From positions 2,976,001 to 3,040,000 of the forward strand of contig NZ_CP070977.1 of assembly GCF_018417535.1 (NCBI RefSeq): 64,000 nt of DNA. Reading direction: 5' to 3'. Position 1 is the first letter of the stretch. Every line of letters starts with the position of its first letter. Positions 51,984 through 61,769 of this stretch are shown piece after piece. The position numbers and the translations under genes were made by a program. A model generated the notes under the pieces. It ran no database searches, had not been told where the DNA came from, and worked only from the letters and a program-made list of their open reading frames with translations. This stretch comes from Burkholderia pyrrocinia. GTDB lineage: Bacteria; Pseudomonadota; Gammaproteobacteria; Burkholderiales; Burkholderiaceae.

Positions 51984-54900
51984 TCAGCCGATCGTCATCA
52001 AATTCGCATTGCCGCCCGCCGCGGCCGTATTCACGCTGACCGAGCGCTCGGTCAGCAGCCGCTCGAGCGCGTAGTCTTCCGCGTCGCCGTTCTCGAACGC
52101 GCCCACCGACACGCCCTGCACCGACACGATCGGGCCCGGCCGCTGCGCGACGTCCTTCACGAGCGTCTGCAGTTCGTCGCTGTCGCCTTCGAACAGCACC
52201 GCGTCGAACGCCGCATCGGCCTGCTTGCGCACGGCCGCATGCGCCTTCAGCGACGCCGGCAGCGCGGCGACGAGCGCCTCGCCGGCCGCGCCGGCGAACA
52301 ACGCGCGATTGCCCGTCGCCAGCACCGCCGCGAACTGCGCGCGCGCGCCGCCCGGCGTCGCCGCGACACACAGCACCGTGCCGCGCGGGCCGAGTGTATA
52401 CGTGTTTCGCTCGCCCGTCGGGCCGGTCAGCACCGCGGTCGCACCGGCCGGCACCTGTGCGAGATAACCGTCGCAACGCGCGGCCAGCGCCGGTTCGCGC
52501 TGCTCGATCAGCCAGTCGCGCAGCGTCGTGAGCGCCGCCGCCGGGTTGCCGCGCGCGTCGCCTTCGACCGCGCCGTCCGCCATCAGCGCCTGCGCGAGCG
52601 AGCGCGGCAGGCCCGGCGGACGCGTCGCGAGCAGGCGCTGCAGGTACAGCGCGCCGCCGGCCTTCGGGCCCGTGCCCGACAGCCCTTCGCCGCCGAACGG
52701 CTGCACGCCGACCACCGCGCCGATCACGTTGCGGTTCACGTAGATGTTGCCGACGTGCGCGTTCGAGATCACGTGCGCGATCGTCTCGTCGATCCGCGTG
52801 TGGATGCCGAGCGTCAGGCCGTAACCGGTCGCGCGGATCTGCTCGAGCAGCTTGTCGAGCTGGCTGCGGCGATAGCGCACGACGTGCAGCACGGGGCCGA
52901 ACACTTCACGCTTGAGCTCGTCGATGCTGCCGATCTCGATCAGCGTCGGCGGCACGAACGTGCCGTTCGCGCAAGCATCGGGCGCCGGCAGTTGCGTGAC
53001 AGCGTGGCCCTTGTCCTTCATCGCCGCGACGTGCGTGTCGATCGTCTGCTTCGCTTCGCCGTCGATCACCGGGCCGACGTCCGTCGACAGCCGGTCGGGG
53101 TTGCCGAGCGCCAGCTCGTGCATCGCGCCCTTCAGCATCGTCAGCGTGCGGTCCGCGACATCGTCCTGCAGACACAGAACGCGCAGCGCCGAGCATCGTT
53201 GACCGGCCGAGTCGAACGACGACTGCATCACGTCCGCGACGACCTGCTCCGCGAGCGCCGACGAGTCGACGATCATCGCGTTCTGGCCGCCCGTTTCCGC
53301 GATCAGCGGGATCGGCTTGCCGTCCGGGTCGAGGCGAGCGGCGAGCGTCTTGTTGATCAGGCGCGCGACTTCGGTCGAGCCCGTGAACATCACCGCGCGC
53401 GTGCGCGGATCGGCGACCAGTGCCGCGCCGACGGTTTCGCCGTCGCCCGGCAGCAATTGCACCGCGCCGGCCGGCACGCCGGCCTCGCGCAGCAGGCGCA
53501 CGGCTTGCGCGGCGATCAGCGGCGTCTGTTCGGCCGGCTTCGCGAGCACCGTGTTGCCGGCTGCGAGCGCCGCTGCCACCTGGCCCATGAAGATCGCCAG
53601 CGGGAAATTCCACGGGCTGATACAGACTACCGGCCCAAGCGGACGGTGCGTGTCGTTCGAGAATTCGTCGCGGATCTGCGCGGCGTAGTAGCGCAGGAAG
53701 TCGACCGCTTCGCGGATCTCGGCGATCGCGTTCGGCAGCGACTTGCCGGCTTCGCGCACGATCAGGCCCATCAGCGTGTGCATCTGCGCTTCGAGCAGGT
53801 CGGCTGCACGCACCAGGCAATCGGCGCGCGCGTCGACCGGCGTCGCCTGCCAGATCGGCGCGGCGGCCACCGCGTGCGCGAGCGCCGCACTCACGTGTTC
53901 GGCCGTCGCTTCGCTGACCGTGCCGACCGTGTCGCGCTGGTCGGCCGGGTTGCGTACGTCGCGGGCCGGTGCGTCGGCGAGCGCGTCGTCGGCGAGCATC
54001 GGCGCCGCGCGCCACGGGAAATGCGCGCTCGCGAGCAGCGCGGACGACAGCGACGCGAGACGGTGTTCGTTCGACAGGTCGAGCCCCATCGAGTTGGGAC
54101 GCTCGTCGCCGTACAGGTTGCGCGGCAACGGGATCTTCGCGTGCGGCGCGCCGAGCGGCACGATCTTCGCCGCTTCGTCGGCCGGATCTGCGACCAGTTC
54201 CTTCACCGACACGGTTTTATCGGCGATGCGGTTCACGAACGACGTGTTCGCGCCGTTTTCGAGCAGGCGGCGCACCAGGTACGCGAGCAGCGTCTCGTGC
54301 GTGCCGACCGGCGCGTAGACGCGGCACGGACGGTTCAGCTTGTCGCGGCCCGTGACTTCCTCGTACAGCGGCTCGCCCATCCCGTGCAGGCACTGGAATT
54401 CGTACTGGCCCGGGTAGTAGTTCTGGCCCGCGAGCTGGTAGATCGCGGCCAGCGTGTAAGCGTTGTGCGTCGCGAACTGCGGGTAGACGGCGTCCGGCGC
54501 CGCAAGCAGCTTCTTCGCGCACGCGAGGTACGACACGTCCGTGTAGATCTTGCGCGTGTAGACCGGATAGCCTTCGAGGCCGTCGACCTGTGCACGCTTG
54601 ATCTCGGAATCCCAGTACGCCCCCTTCACGAGGCGGATCATCAGGCGGTGACGGCTGCGGCGCGCGAGATCGATCAGGTAATCGATCACGAACGGGCAGC
54701 GCTTCTGGTAGCCCTGCACGACGAAGCCGATGCCGTTCCAGCCCGCGAGATCCGGATCGAAGCACAGTGCCTCGAGCAGGTCGAGCGACAGTTCGAGGCG
54801 GTCGGCTTCTTCCGCGTCGATGTTCAGGCCGATGTCGTAGCGGCGCGCAAGCAGCGCGAGCAAGCGCACGCGCGGCAGCAGCTCGCTCATCGTGCGGTCC

Positions 54901-55916
54901 TGCTGCGAGCGCGAGTAGCGCGCATGCAGTGCCGACAGCTTGATCGAGATGCCCGGGCCTTCATAGATGCCGCGGCCGCCGGCCGCCTTGCCGATCGCGT
55001 GGATCGCCTGTTCGTACGATGCGTAATAGCGCTGCGCGTCCTCTTCGGTCGTCGCCGCTTCGCCGAGCATGTCATACGAGTAGCGGAAGCCGCGCGCTTC
55101 GTACTTGCGGCTGTTGGCCAGCGCTTCGGAGATCGTTTCGCCGGTGACGAACTGCTCGCCCATCAGGCGCATCGCCATGTCGACGCCCTTGCGGATCAGC
55201 GGCTCACCGCCGCGGCCGATCAGGCGCGTGAGCGCCGACGACAGCCCCGCTTCGCTGTTGGTCGTCACGAGCTTGCCGGTGATCATCAGCCCCCAGGTCG
55301 CCGCGTTCACGAACAGCGACGGCGCGTGGCCGACGTGCGAGCGCCAGTCGCCCTTGCTGATCTTGTCGCGGATCAGCGCATCGCGGGTCGCGCGGTCGGG
55401 AATACGCAGCAGCGCTTCGGCGAGGCACATCAGCGCGACGCCTTCCTGGCTCGACAGCGAGAATTCGTGGATCAGCCCTTCGACGCCGCCACCCGAGCTC
55501 TTCTCGCGCAGCGCTTCGACGAGCTTCGTCGCGAGCGCCTGCGCGTCCGCCTGCAGGTTCGCGGGCAGGCGCGCCTGGCCGAGCAGGAACGGCACGCATT
55601 CCGGCTCGGGGCGGCGATACGCGGCCGTGATCGCCGCGCGCAGCACCGATTGCGGCTGCACGTTCTGCGCGAACTCGAGGAACGGATGCGGCGAGTTGTC
55701 GTCGTCGCTGTCCGCAGCCTGACCGTCGGCGAGCTCCGTGACGCCGCTGTGGCCCGACAGCTCGGGCGGCAACTGGCCGTGCTCGATCCGCTCGAGATAC
55801 GCGAAGATCGCCTGCTTGATCAGCCAGTGGGGAGTGCGCTCGAGACGCGCGGCGGCGTCCTTGAGGCGCGAGCGGAGAAGGTCGTCGACTTTGACGCCGA
55901 GAGTCGTGCTTGCCAT
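51984..55916 (-). CDS. putA: Trifunctional proline dehydrogenase / P5C dehydrogenase / DNA-binding repressor
   Basis: A 1310-residue PutA. ATG 55916 opens a ribbon-helix-helix domain (residues 1-47: MASTTLGVKVDDLLRSRLKD, WLIKQAIFAYLERIEHG), which allows repression of its own gene. The PRODH barrel (about 200-570) has GPGISIKLSALHARYSRSQ, RLVKGAYWDSEIKRAQ and FATHNAYT, oxidising proline via FAD. The P5C dehydrogenase part has the Glu in IAETGGQNAMIV (~875) and the catalytic Cys in SAGQRCSALRVL (~907). The C-terminal domain ends NLMTIG. It converts proline to glutamate with substrate channelling. Repeated GTTGCA sites lie 80-256 bp upstream, fitting autoregulation. Confidence 0.97.
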   Translation of the reverse strand: MASTTLGVKVDDLLRSRLKDAAARLERTPHWLIKQAIFAYLERIEHGQLPPELSGHSGVTELADGQAADSDDDNSPHPFLEFAQNVQPQSVLRAAITAAYRRPEPECVPFLLGQARLPANLQADAQALATKLVEALREKSSGGGVEGLIHEFSLSSQEGVALMCLAEALLRIPDRATRDALIRDKISKGDWRSHVGHAPSLFVNAATWGLMITGKLVTTNSEAGLSSALTRLIGRGGEPLIRKGVDMAMRLMGEQFVTGETISEALANSRKYEARGFRYSYDMLGEAATTEEDAQRYYASYEQAIHAIGKAAGGRGIYEGPGISIKLSALHARYSRSQQDRTMSELLPRVRLLALLARRYDIGLNIDAEEADRLELSLDLLEALCFDPDLAGWNGIGFVVQGYQKRCPFVIDYLIDLARRSRHRLMIRLVKGAYWDSEIKRAQVDGLEGYPVYTRKIYTDVSYLACAKKLLAAPDAVYPQFATHNAYTLAAIYQLAGQNYYPGQYEFQCLHGMGEPLYEEVTGRDKLNRPCRVYAPVGTHETLLAYLVRRLLENGANTSFVNRIADKTVSVKELVADPADEAAKIVPLGAPHAKIPLPRNLYGDERPNSMGLDLSNEHRLASLSSALLASAHFPWRAAPMLADDALADAPARDVRNPADQRDTVGTVSEATAEHVSAALAHAVAAAPIWQATPVDARADCLVRAADLLEAQMHTLMGLIVREAGKSLPNAIAEIREAVDFLRYYAAQIRDEFSNDTHRPLGPVVCISPWNFPLAIFMGQVAAALAAGNTVLAKPAEQTPLIAAQAVRLLREAGVPAGAVQLLPGDGETVGAALVADPRTRAVMFTGSTEVARLINKTLAARLDPDGKPIPLIAETGGQNAMIVDSSALAEQVVADVMQSSFDSAGQRCSALRVLCLQDDVADRTLTMLKGAMHELALGNPDRLSTDVGPVIDGEAKQTIDTHVAAMKDKGHAVTQLPAPDACANGTFVPPTLIEIGSIDELKREVFGPVLHVVRYRRSQLDKLLEQIRATGYGLTLGIHTRIDETIAHVISNAHVGNIYVNRNVIGAVVGVQPFGGEGLSGTGPKAGGALYLQRLLATRPPGLPRSLAQALMADGAVEGDARGNPAAALTTLRDWLIEQREPALAARCDGYLAQVPAGATAVLTGPTGERNTYTLGPRGTVLCVAATPGGARAQFAAVLATGNRALFAGAAGEALVAALPASLKAHAAVRKQADAAFDAVLFEGDSDELQTLVKDVAQRPGPIVSVQGVSVGAFENGDAEDYALERLLTERSVSVNTAAAGGNANLMTIG

Positions 55917-55995
55917 GGTGGGTTCGTGCGCCGGTGCGAGCCCGGCAATGTGGTGTGAGAGGATGCGCGAAATCCTACGGCACGCAATAAAAAGG

Positions 55996-56172
55996 TGCAA
56001 CCAAATTGAGAGGCAGGTTGCACCCTTTGGTTAGTCAATATAATCAGCCACTTAGCAGGTTGCAACCTAGGGGTTGCCCGTGGTCCGGGGATCGGTGTTT
56101 TCCCTGATCGGGCCGATTCGACATGCGCGTGCAACCTCCGGCGGGTACGGAAGCGGACGAAACCGGGTTGCA
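55996..56172. promoter_or_regulatory. Cluster of GTTGCA sites, probable PutA operators
   Basis: GTTGCA or its complement TGCAAC occurs at 55996-56001, 56017-56022, 56059-56064, 56061-56066 (overlapping, within the palindrome GGTTGCAACC at 56058-56067), 56129-56134 and 56167-56172. The first two form an inverted pair GGTGCAACC/GGTTGCACC. GTTGCA is the reported core bound by the RHH domain of enteric PutA. The cluster sits between putA and priA, upstream of the putA start. Confidence 0.8.
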
Positions 56173-56293
56173 CTGGGTATGACGGCGAGCGTGCCGCCAG
56201 GGTATGAGCGCACGACGAGAGACAGTTCGAAGGTGCCCGGCGCCCCGGGCTTCAACGCGGCAGCGCGCCGCGCGACGGCTGCGCGCTCGCCGC

Positions 56294-58555
56294 TCAGATA
56301 TCCAGCGGATCGACCTCGACGCTCCACCGCAGCACGCCCTTCAGCGCGCGCAGCTCCAGCAGCCATGCGCGCAACGCATGCTGCAGCGCCGCCCGCGACG
56401 CGCTTTCGAGCAGCAACTGCGCGCGATGGACGTTCGCGACCTTGACGATGGTCATCGGCACCGCGTCGTACACGGTCACGCGATCGGCGCCCGGCAGCCC
56501 CGGCAATGCGGCCGCGGCCTGCAGCAGGAACGCGAGCGCCGCGTCGAGCGTGCGCCCTTCGGCGCGCAGCAGCGCCTGGTAGACGAACGGCGGCAGGTGC
56601 GCGTCGCGGCGCTCGCCGAGCGTCGAATTCGCGAAGCCGACGTAATCCTGCCGCCCGAGCGCGTGGTACAGCGCGTGACGCGGGTAGCGCGTCTGCACCA
56701 GCACCTCGCCCGGCAGCCCGGCGCGGCCCGCGCGGCCGCTCACCTGCATCAACTGCGCGAACAGCCGCTCGCTCGCGCGGAAGTCGTGCGAGAACAGCGC
56801 GGTGTCGGCGTTGAGCACGCCGACGAGCGACACGCGCTGGAAGTCGTGCCCCTTTGCAATCATCTGCGTGCCGACGAGGATGTCGACCTCGCCCGCGTGC
56901 ACGTCGGAAAAGAGCGCCTGCGCGCTGCCCTTGCGGCGCGTGCTGTCCGCGTCGATCCGCAGCACGCGCGCGCCGGGCACAGCCTCGGCGAGCGCCTCCT
57001 CGATGCGCTGCGTGCCGCGCCCGAGCGGCGCGATGTCGACGTTCCCGCACTCGGGGCACGACCGCGGAATGCGCGCTTCCCAACCGCAGTGATGGCAGCG
57101 CAGCGCATGCTCGGGCTTGTGCAGCACGACATACGCGCTGCAGCGCGGGCAGCCCGCGACCCAGCCGCAGGCGTCGCACGCGAGCTGCGGCGCGTAGCCG
57201 CGCCGGTTCAGGAACACGAGGCTCTGTTCGCCGCGCTCGAGCCGCGCCTTCAGCGCCGCGACGAGCGGCCCCGACAGCCCGCCCAGCGACGCGCGCCCGC
57301 GCCGCCGCTCTTCTTCGAGATCGATCAGCCGCACGGTCGGCAGCGTTGCGTCGGCCACCGCGCGGCGCGACAGCGTGAGCCGTGTGTAGCGGCCCTGCTC
57401 GGCCTGCCACCAGCTTTCGAGCGACGGCGTCGCCGAGCCGAGCACGATCGTGATGCCGAGCTGCTTCGCGCGCCACACGGCGAGATCGCGCGCCGAATAG
57501 CGCAGCCCTTCCTGCTGCTTGTACGCGGGCTCGTGCTCCTCGTCGACGACGATCAGCGCAAGCGTCGGCATCGACGCGAGCACCGCGAGGCGCGTGCCGA
57601 GCACGATCCGCGCGCGGCCCGTGTGCGCGGCGAGCCAGTTGCGCGCACGCTCGCCCTCGGCGAGCCCGCTGTGCAACGTTACGATCGCATCGTCGGCAAG
57701 CGCGCCCGCGAAGCGCGCGCGAAACGCAGCCTCGAACTGCGGCGTCAGGTTGATTTCAGGGACGAGCACGAGCGCCTGCGCGTCCGGCCGCCCGTCGAGC
57801 AGCGACGCCAGCGCATGCAGATAGACCTCGGTCTTGCCGCTGCCCGTGACGCCGTGCAGCAGGAACGGCGCGAAACCCTGCGCGGCGCGGATCGCGTCGA
57901 GCGCCTCGGCCTGCTGGTCGGTGAGCGCCGGCGGCACAGCTCGTCCACCGGTTGTCGACAGGTTATCCACAGCTTTGGGCACAGGCGCGTCGGCCCAGCC
58001 GATCTCCTCGACGTCGACCCAGCCGTGCGCCGCCCAGTCGTCGAGCGTCGCGGCCGCCTTCGGATGCAGCGCGCGCGCGTCGGGCAGCCCCAGCGAGCCG
58101 GTGTCGACGAGCGCCTGCGCGAGCCGCCGCAGCGCGGCCCCGCGGGCGGGCAATGCGTCGGGCAGCGCCGCGCGGCCGGCTTCCGTCGGCCGGTAGCGCA
58201 CCTCCGGCGCCAGCAGCCGCCCCCAGCGCCCGGCGTCCCGCAGCGCCTGCGGCAGCGCCGGCAGCGCGACCTCGCCGCGCCCGCGCTGATAGTAGTCGGC
58301 GGCAAACGACACGAGCGCGAGCCAGTCCGCCGACAGCGGCGGCAGGTCGGCGCAGATCGCGTCGATCGCGCGCAGCCGGGACGGCGGCACATCGGTGTGA
58401 GTCGTCACTTCGCAGACGAGCCCGACGGCCTGCCGCTTGCCGAACGGCACCTGCACGAGCGTGCCGGGCACGGGTGCCGGCTGCGCATCGCAGCGGTAGT
58501 CGAACAGGGTCGCGAGCGGATGGTCGAGCGCGACGCGCAGGTAGGTGCCGTCCAT
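56294..58555 (-). CDS. priA: Primosomal replication-restart helicase PriA
   Basis: A 753-residue SF2 helicase that recognises stalled forks and loads the replisome. ATG 58555 follows GGAG seven bases upstream; the GTG one codon earlier is less likely. The N-terminal 3'-binding domain has LVQVPFGKRQAVGLVCEVT. The helicase has Walker A LLHGVTGSGKTEVYL, DEEHEPAYKQQEGLRYSARD and GSATPSLESW. The zinc-binding insert has eight Cys (CDACGWVAGCPRCSAY, RCHHCGW, SCPECGN). The C-terminus has LVQTRYPRHALYHAL. A perfect DnaA-box-like TTATCCACA is inside the gene at 57963-57971, probably by coding chance. Rep, its functional partner, is encoded 46 kb away in the window. Confidence 0.96.
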   Translation of the reverse strand: MDGTYLRVALDHPLATLFDYRCDAQPAPVPGTLVQVPFGKRQAVGLVCEVTTHTDVPPSRLRAIDAICADLPPLSADWLALVSFAADYYQRGRGEVALPALPQALRDAGRWGRLLAPEVRYRPTEAGRAALPDALPARGAALRRLAQALVDTGSLGLPDARALHPKAAATLDDWAAHGWVDVEEIGWADAPVPKAVDNLSTTGGRAVPPALTDQQAEALDAIRAAQGFAPFLLHGVTGSGKTEVYLHALASLLDGRPDAQALVLVPEINLTPQFEAAFRARFAGALADDAIVTLHSGLAEGERARNWLAAHTGRARIVLGTRLAVLASMPTLALIVVDEEHEPAYKQQEGLRYSARDLAVWRAKQLGITIVLGSATPSLESWWQAEQGRYTRLTLSRRAVADATLPTVRLIDLEEERRRGRASLGGLSGPLVAALKARLERGEQSLVFLNRRGYAPQLACDACGWVAGCPRCSAYVVLHKPEHALRCHHCGWEARIPRSCPECGNVDIAPLGRGTQRIEEALAEAVPGARVLRIDADSTRRKGSAQALFSDVHAGEVDILVGTQMIAKGHDFQRVSLVGVLNADTALFSHDFRASERLFAQLMQVSGRAGRAGLPGEVLVQTRYPRHALYHALGRQDYVGFANSTLGERRDAHLPPFVYQALLRAEGRTLDAALAFLLQAAAALPGLPGADRVTVYDAVPMTIVKVANVHRAQLLLESASRAALQHALRAWLLELRALKGVLRWSVEVDPLDI

Positions 58556-59003
58556 CACGGCGCTCCGGCGGCGGCACGCGCCGCGTGGACGGCTTGCATC
58601 CGCGCCCGCATCGCGGCGGCGAACTTAAAGTAAAACTTCAGATTCGGCGCTAAGTTTTGGATTCGCATTAGGAATCGCCGTATACCCTGCCCAGCCTGTG
58701 GATAACTTTGTTGAGAACTCGCCGTTCAATGGCCGCAACGCACGCGGGGCCGTGCTTTCCGCTGTTTTCCGCCGCTTGCGACGGTGTCCCGCGGAGCCTT
58801 ATTCCATAAGGCTGCTATTCAAATTACCAAACCATAGCGAGACAATTTGACCGATACGGGGCTCTACCGCGCTGCAACGTGGAAAATGTGTATAAGTCAA
58901 GTCTTGACAAGCAACGAATCGGCAACCGGTGCGGGGTTGCGCCCTGTTTAGTGCCAACAACGAAACGCTGTCACCCCGCGGTGCAGCATGACAGCGCTTG
59001 CGT
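58556..59003. other. 448-bp intergenic region between hemE and priA
   Basis: No gene is supported. It contains a perfect DnaA-box 9-mer (TGTGGATAA, 58697-58705), an 8-bp inverted repeat AGCCTTAT/ATAAGGCT with a 3-base loop (58795-58813) and a palindrome GTCAAG-T-CTTGAC (58896-58908). The hairpin has no T-run on the reverse strand, so it is not a standard hemE terminator. The AT-rich part near 58620-58690 is a plausible priA promoter zone. Confidence 0.5.
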
Positions 59004-60098
<1,095 letters not shown>

Positions 60099-60247
60099 GG
60101 TAGGAGCGACGATGCGAAGGCAAAGCGGCATTTTACCGGACAGTCGCCTTCAGGCTGCGCATGCCGACGCGATGGCGGCCATATGACGCGCGCGATGGCT
60201 CCGTTATGATCGGATGCTCATATCGAATGAAACGAAGGAGGAGACCG

Positions 60248-61048
60248 ATGGAGACATTCGCCACGCTCGCGGCAGCCGCGCTGCTCTGCTGCGCCGCCGC
60301 GCACGCGCAGACCGGCGCCGGCACTTTCGTGGCCGCACCGGGCGCCGGCTCGCGGCTCGACGACGTGCTCGCGCGCGGCGCGCTGCGCGTCTGCACGACG
60401 GGCGACTACAAGCCGTATTCGTACTACCGCGCGGACGGCCGCTTCGAGGGCATCGACATCGACATGGCCGAATCGCTCGCGAAGTCGCTCGGCGTGAAGA
60501 CCGACTATGTGAAGACGAGCTGGTCGAACCTGACCGGCGATTTCGTCGCGAAATGCGACATCGCGGTGGGCGGCGTATCGACGACGCTCGAGCGCCAGAA
60601 GCGCGTGTTCTTCACGCAGCCGTACGTCGTCGACGGCAAGACGCCGATCGTGCGCTGCGCGGACGCCGACAAATACCAGACCGTCGCGCAGATCGACCGG
60701 CCCGAAACACGCGTGATCGTGAACCCGGGCGGCACCAACGAACGTTTCGCGAAGCAGTACTTCACGCACGCGAACCTGACCGTCTATCCGGACAACGTAA
60801 CGATCTTCAAGCAGATCCTCGCGGGCAAGGCGGACGTGATGGTGACGGATGCGTCCGAAACGCTCCTGCAGCAAAAGCTGAATCCGGGGCTGTGCTCGGT
60901 CCATCCGGACAAGCCGTTCCAGTTCGGCGAGAAGGCGTACATGGTGCCGCGCGGCGATGTCGCGTTCCAGCAGTACGTCGACCAGTGGCTGCATCTCGCG
61001 CTGTCGACCGGCGAATACCAGGCGCTTTCGGACAAGTGGCTGAAGTAG
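60248..61048 (+). CDS. Periplasmic PheC-like (cyclohexadienyl dehydratase-type) protein
   Basis: A 266-residue protein. AAGGAGG lies at a good distance before ATG 60248, and a signal peptide (METFATLAAAALLCCAAAHA) directs it to the periplasm. The body follows P. aeruginosa PheC closely: LRVCTTGDYKPYSYYRADGR, GIDIDMAESLAKSLG, SWSNLTGDFVAKCDIAVGG, DGKTPIVRCADADKYQTVAQ, VIVNPGGTNERFAKQYF, YPDNVTIFKQILAGKAD and GEKAYMVPRGDVAFQQYVDQ. PheC dehydrates prephenate and arogenate in the periplasm using an SBP fold. Many relatives are simply amino-acid-binding proteins, but the NPGGTNE segment and overall agreement favour the dehydratase type. Confidence 0.82.
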   Translation: METFATLAAAALLCCAAAHAQTGAGTFVAAPGAGSRLDDVLARGALRVCTTGDYKPYSYYRADGRFEGIDIDMAESLAKSLGVKTDYVKTSWSNLTGDFVAKCDIAVGGVSTTLERQKRVFFTQPYVVDGKTPIVRCADADKYQTVAQIDRPETRVIVNPGGTNERFAKQYFTHANLTVYPDNVTIFKQILAGKADVMVTDASETLLQQKLNPGLCSVHPDKPFQFGEKAYMVPRGDVAFQQYVDQWLHLALSTGEYQALSDKWLK

Positions 61049-61494
61049 GCGGGCACGCGCGCGGCGGCCGATACGGGCACCGACCCCGTGGCCGCCGCCC
61101 GCCGAAATCGCTGCACGGCGGCGGCCTGCCTGCCGCCGTTACATATCGCGGCCGCGCCGGCGCGACCCGCAACAGGCGCGAAATCTCCCGAATCGGCCGA
61201 ACGGCCGACTTCCGCGTAATCCGATCGCGTTTCAAAATCTTTCCGACGAATGAATCGTCATACGCGGTATCTGCCGCGCGGCGCACTTTCTCGCGTGTAA
61301 ATCGGCAATTCATCGCGCCCGATACGCATGAAAAACGCGTCGTGCGCATGTGATGAAAACGCTGCGGAAAATATGGGTAAAAATGACCTTTTTCAGGATC
61401 CCGAAAACAGCAAAAAATCCCGGGAAGCCTTATCTGGCGGGCGTTACAACCTGAAACACTTTGTTACCGCGACGGGTCATTAATTCGCCCACAA

Positions 61495-61710
61495 TGGCCT
61501 CAACGGTTTCAACACGGATGCGGTCTCGTGTGCCAAGTGTGAGCGGACGCGAAGCGCTGCGAGCCAGTCGGTCACGTACCGAAGCCCTTCCAAGGGGCAT
61601 CCCTGTTGGAGTCGTTTCCGGCCCCCCGCCGGACTCGGTTTCATCTTTGGTCTCCTCGCGCTAACCCCGTAGCGTGTGGTTTTTAGCGGGCTAATAAGCC
61701 CGCTTTTTTT
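61495..61710 (+). ncRNA. Candidate structured small RNA with its own terminator
   Basis: No coding gene lies in 61049-61769, yet a clear + strand terminator (AGCGGGCT, loop AATA, AGCCCGCT, T7; 61685-61710) ends it. Before it come hairpins TCGGT/ACCGA (61568-61582), TCCAA-GGG/CCC-TTGGA (61589-61610), CCGGC/GCCGG nested in GAGT/ACTC (61609-61636) and CGCTA/TAGCG (61659-61674). The unpaired TCTCCTC at 61651-61657 is complementary to ribosome binding sites. The 5' end is not fixed; no clear promoter was found. The part 61049-61400 shows nothing. It could be 6S RNA or another conserved RNA that I do not recognise by eye. Confidence 0.5.
61685..61710 (+). terminator. Rho-independent terminator on the + strand
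   Basis: An 8-bp perfect stem AGCGGGCT/AGCCCGCT with a 4-base loop is followed by seven T on the + strand only. The nearest upstream + strand gene ends 636 bp away, which points to a separate short transcript. Confidence 0.85.
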
Positions 61711-61769
61711 CGTCCATCGAAAACGCGACGGCCCGCAGGCCGCCACGTTTTTCTCGCCGCCGGGCCGCG

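Noticed and set aside
52239..55958. A 1239-codon open frame on the + strand opposite putA
   Set aside because: Same kind of shadow; Arg-rich low-complexity translation, while putA on the other strand carries all catalytic motifs.
56204..58633. An 809-codon + strand frame opposite priA
   Set aside because: Arg-rich shadow without motifs; priA is intact on the - strand.
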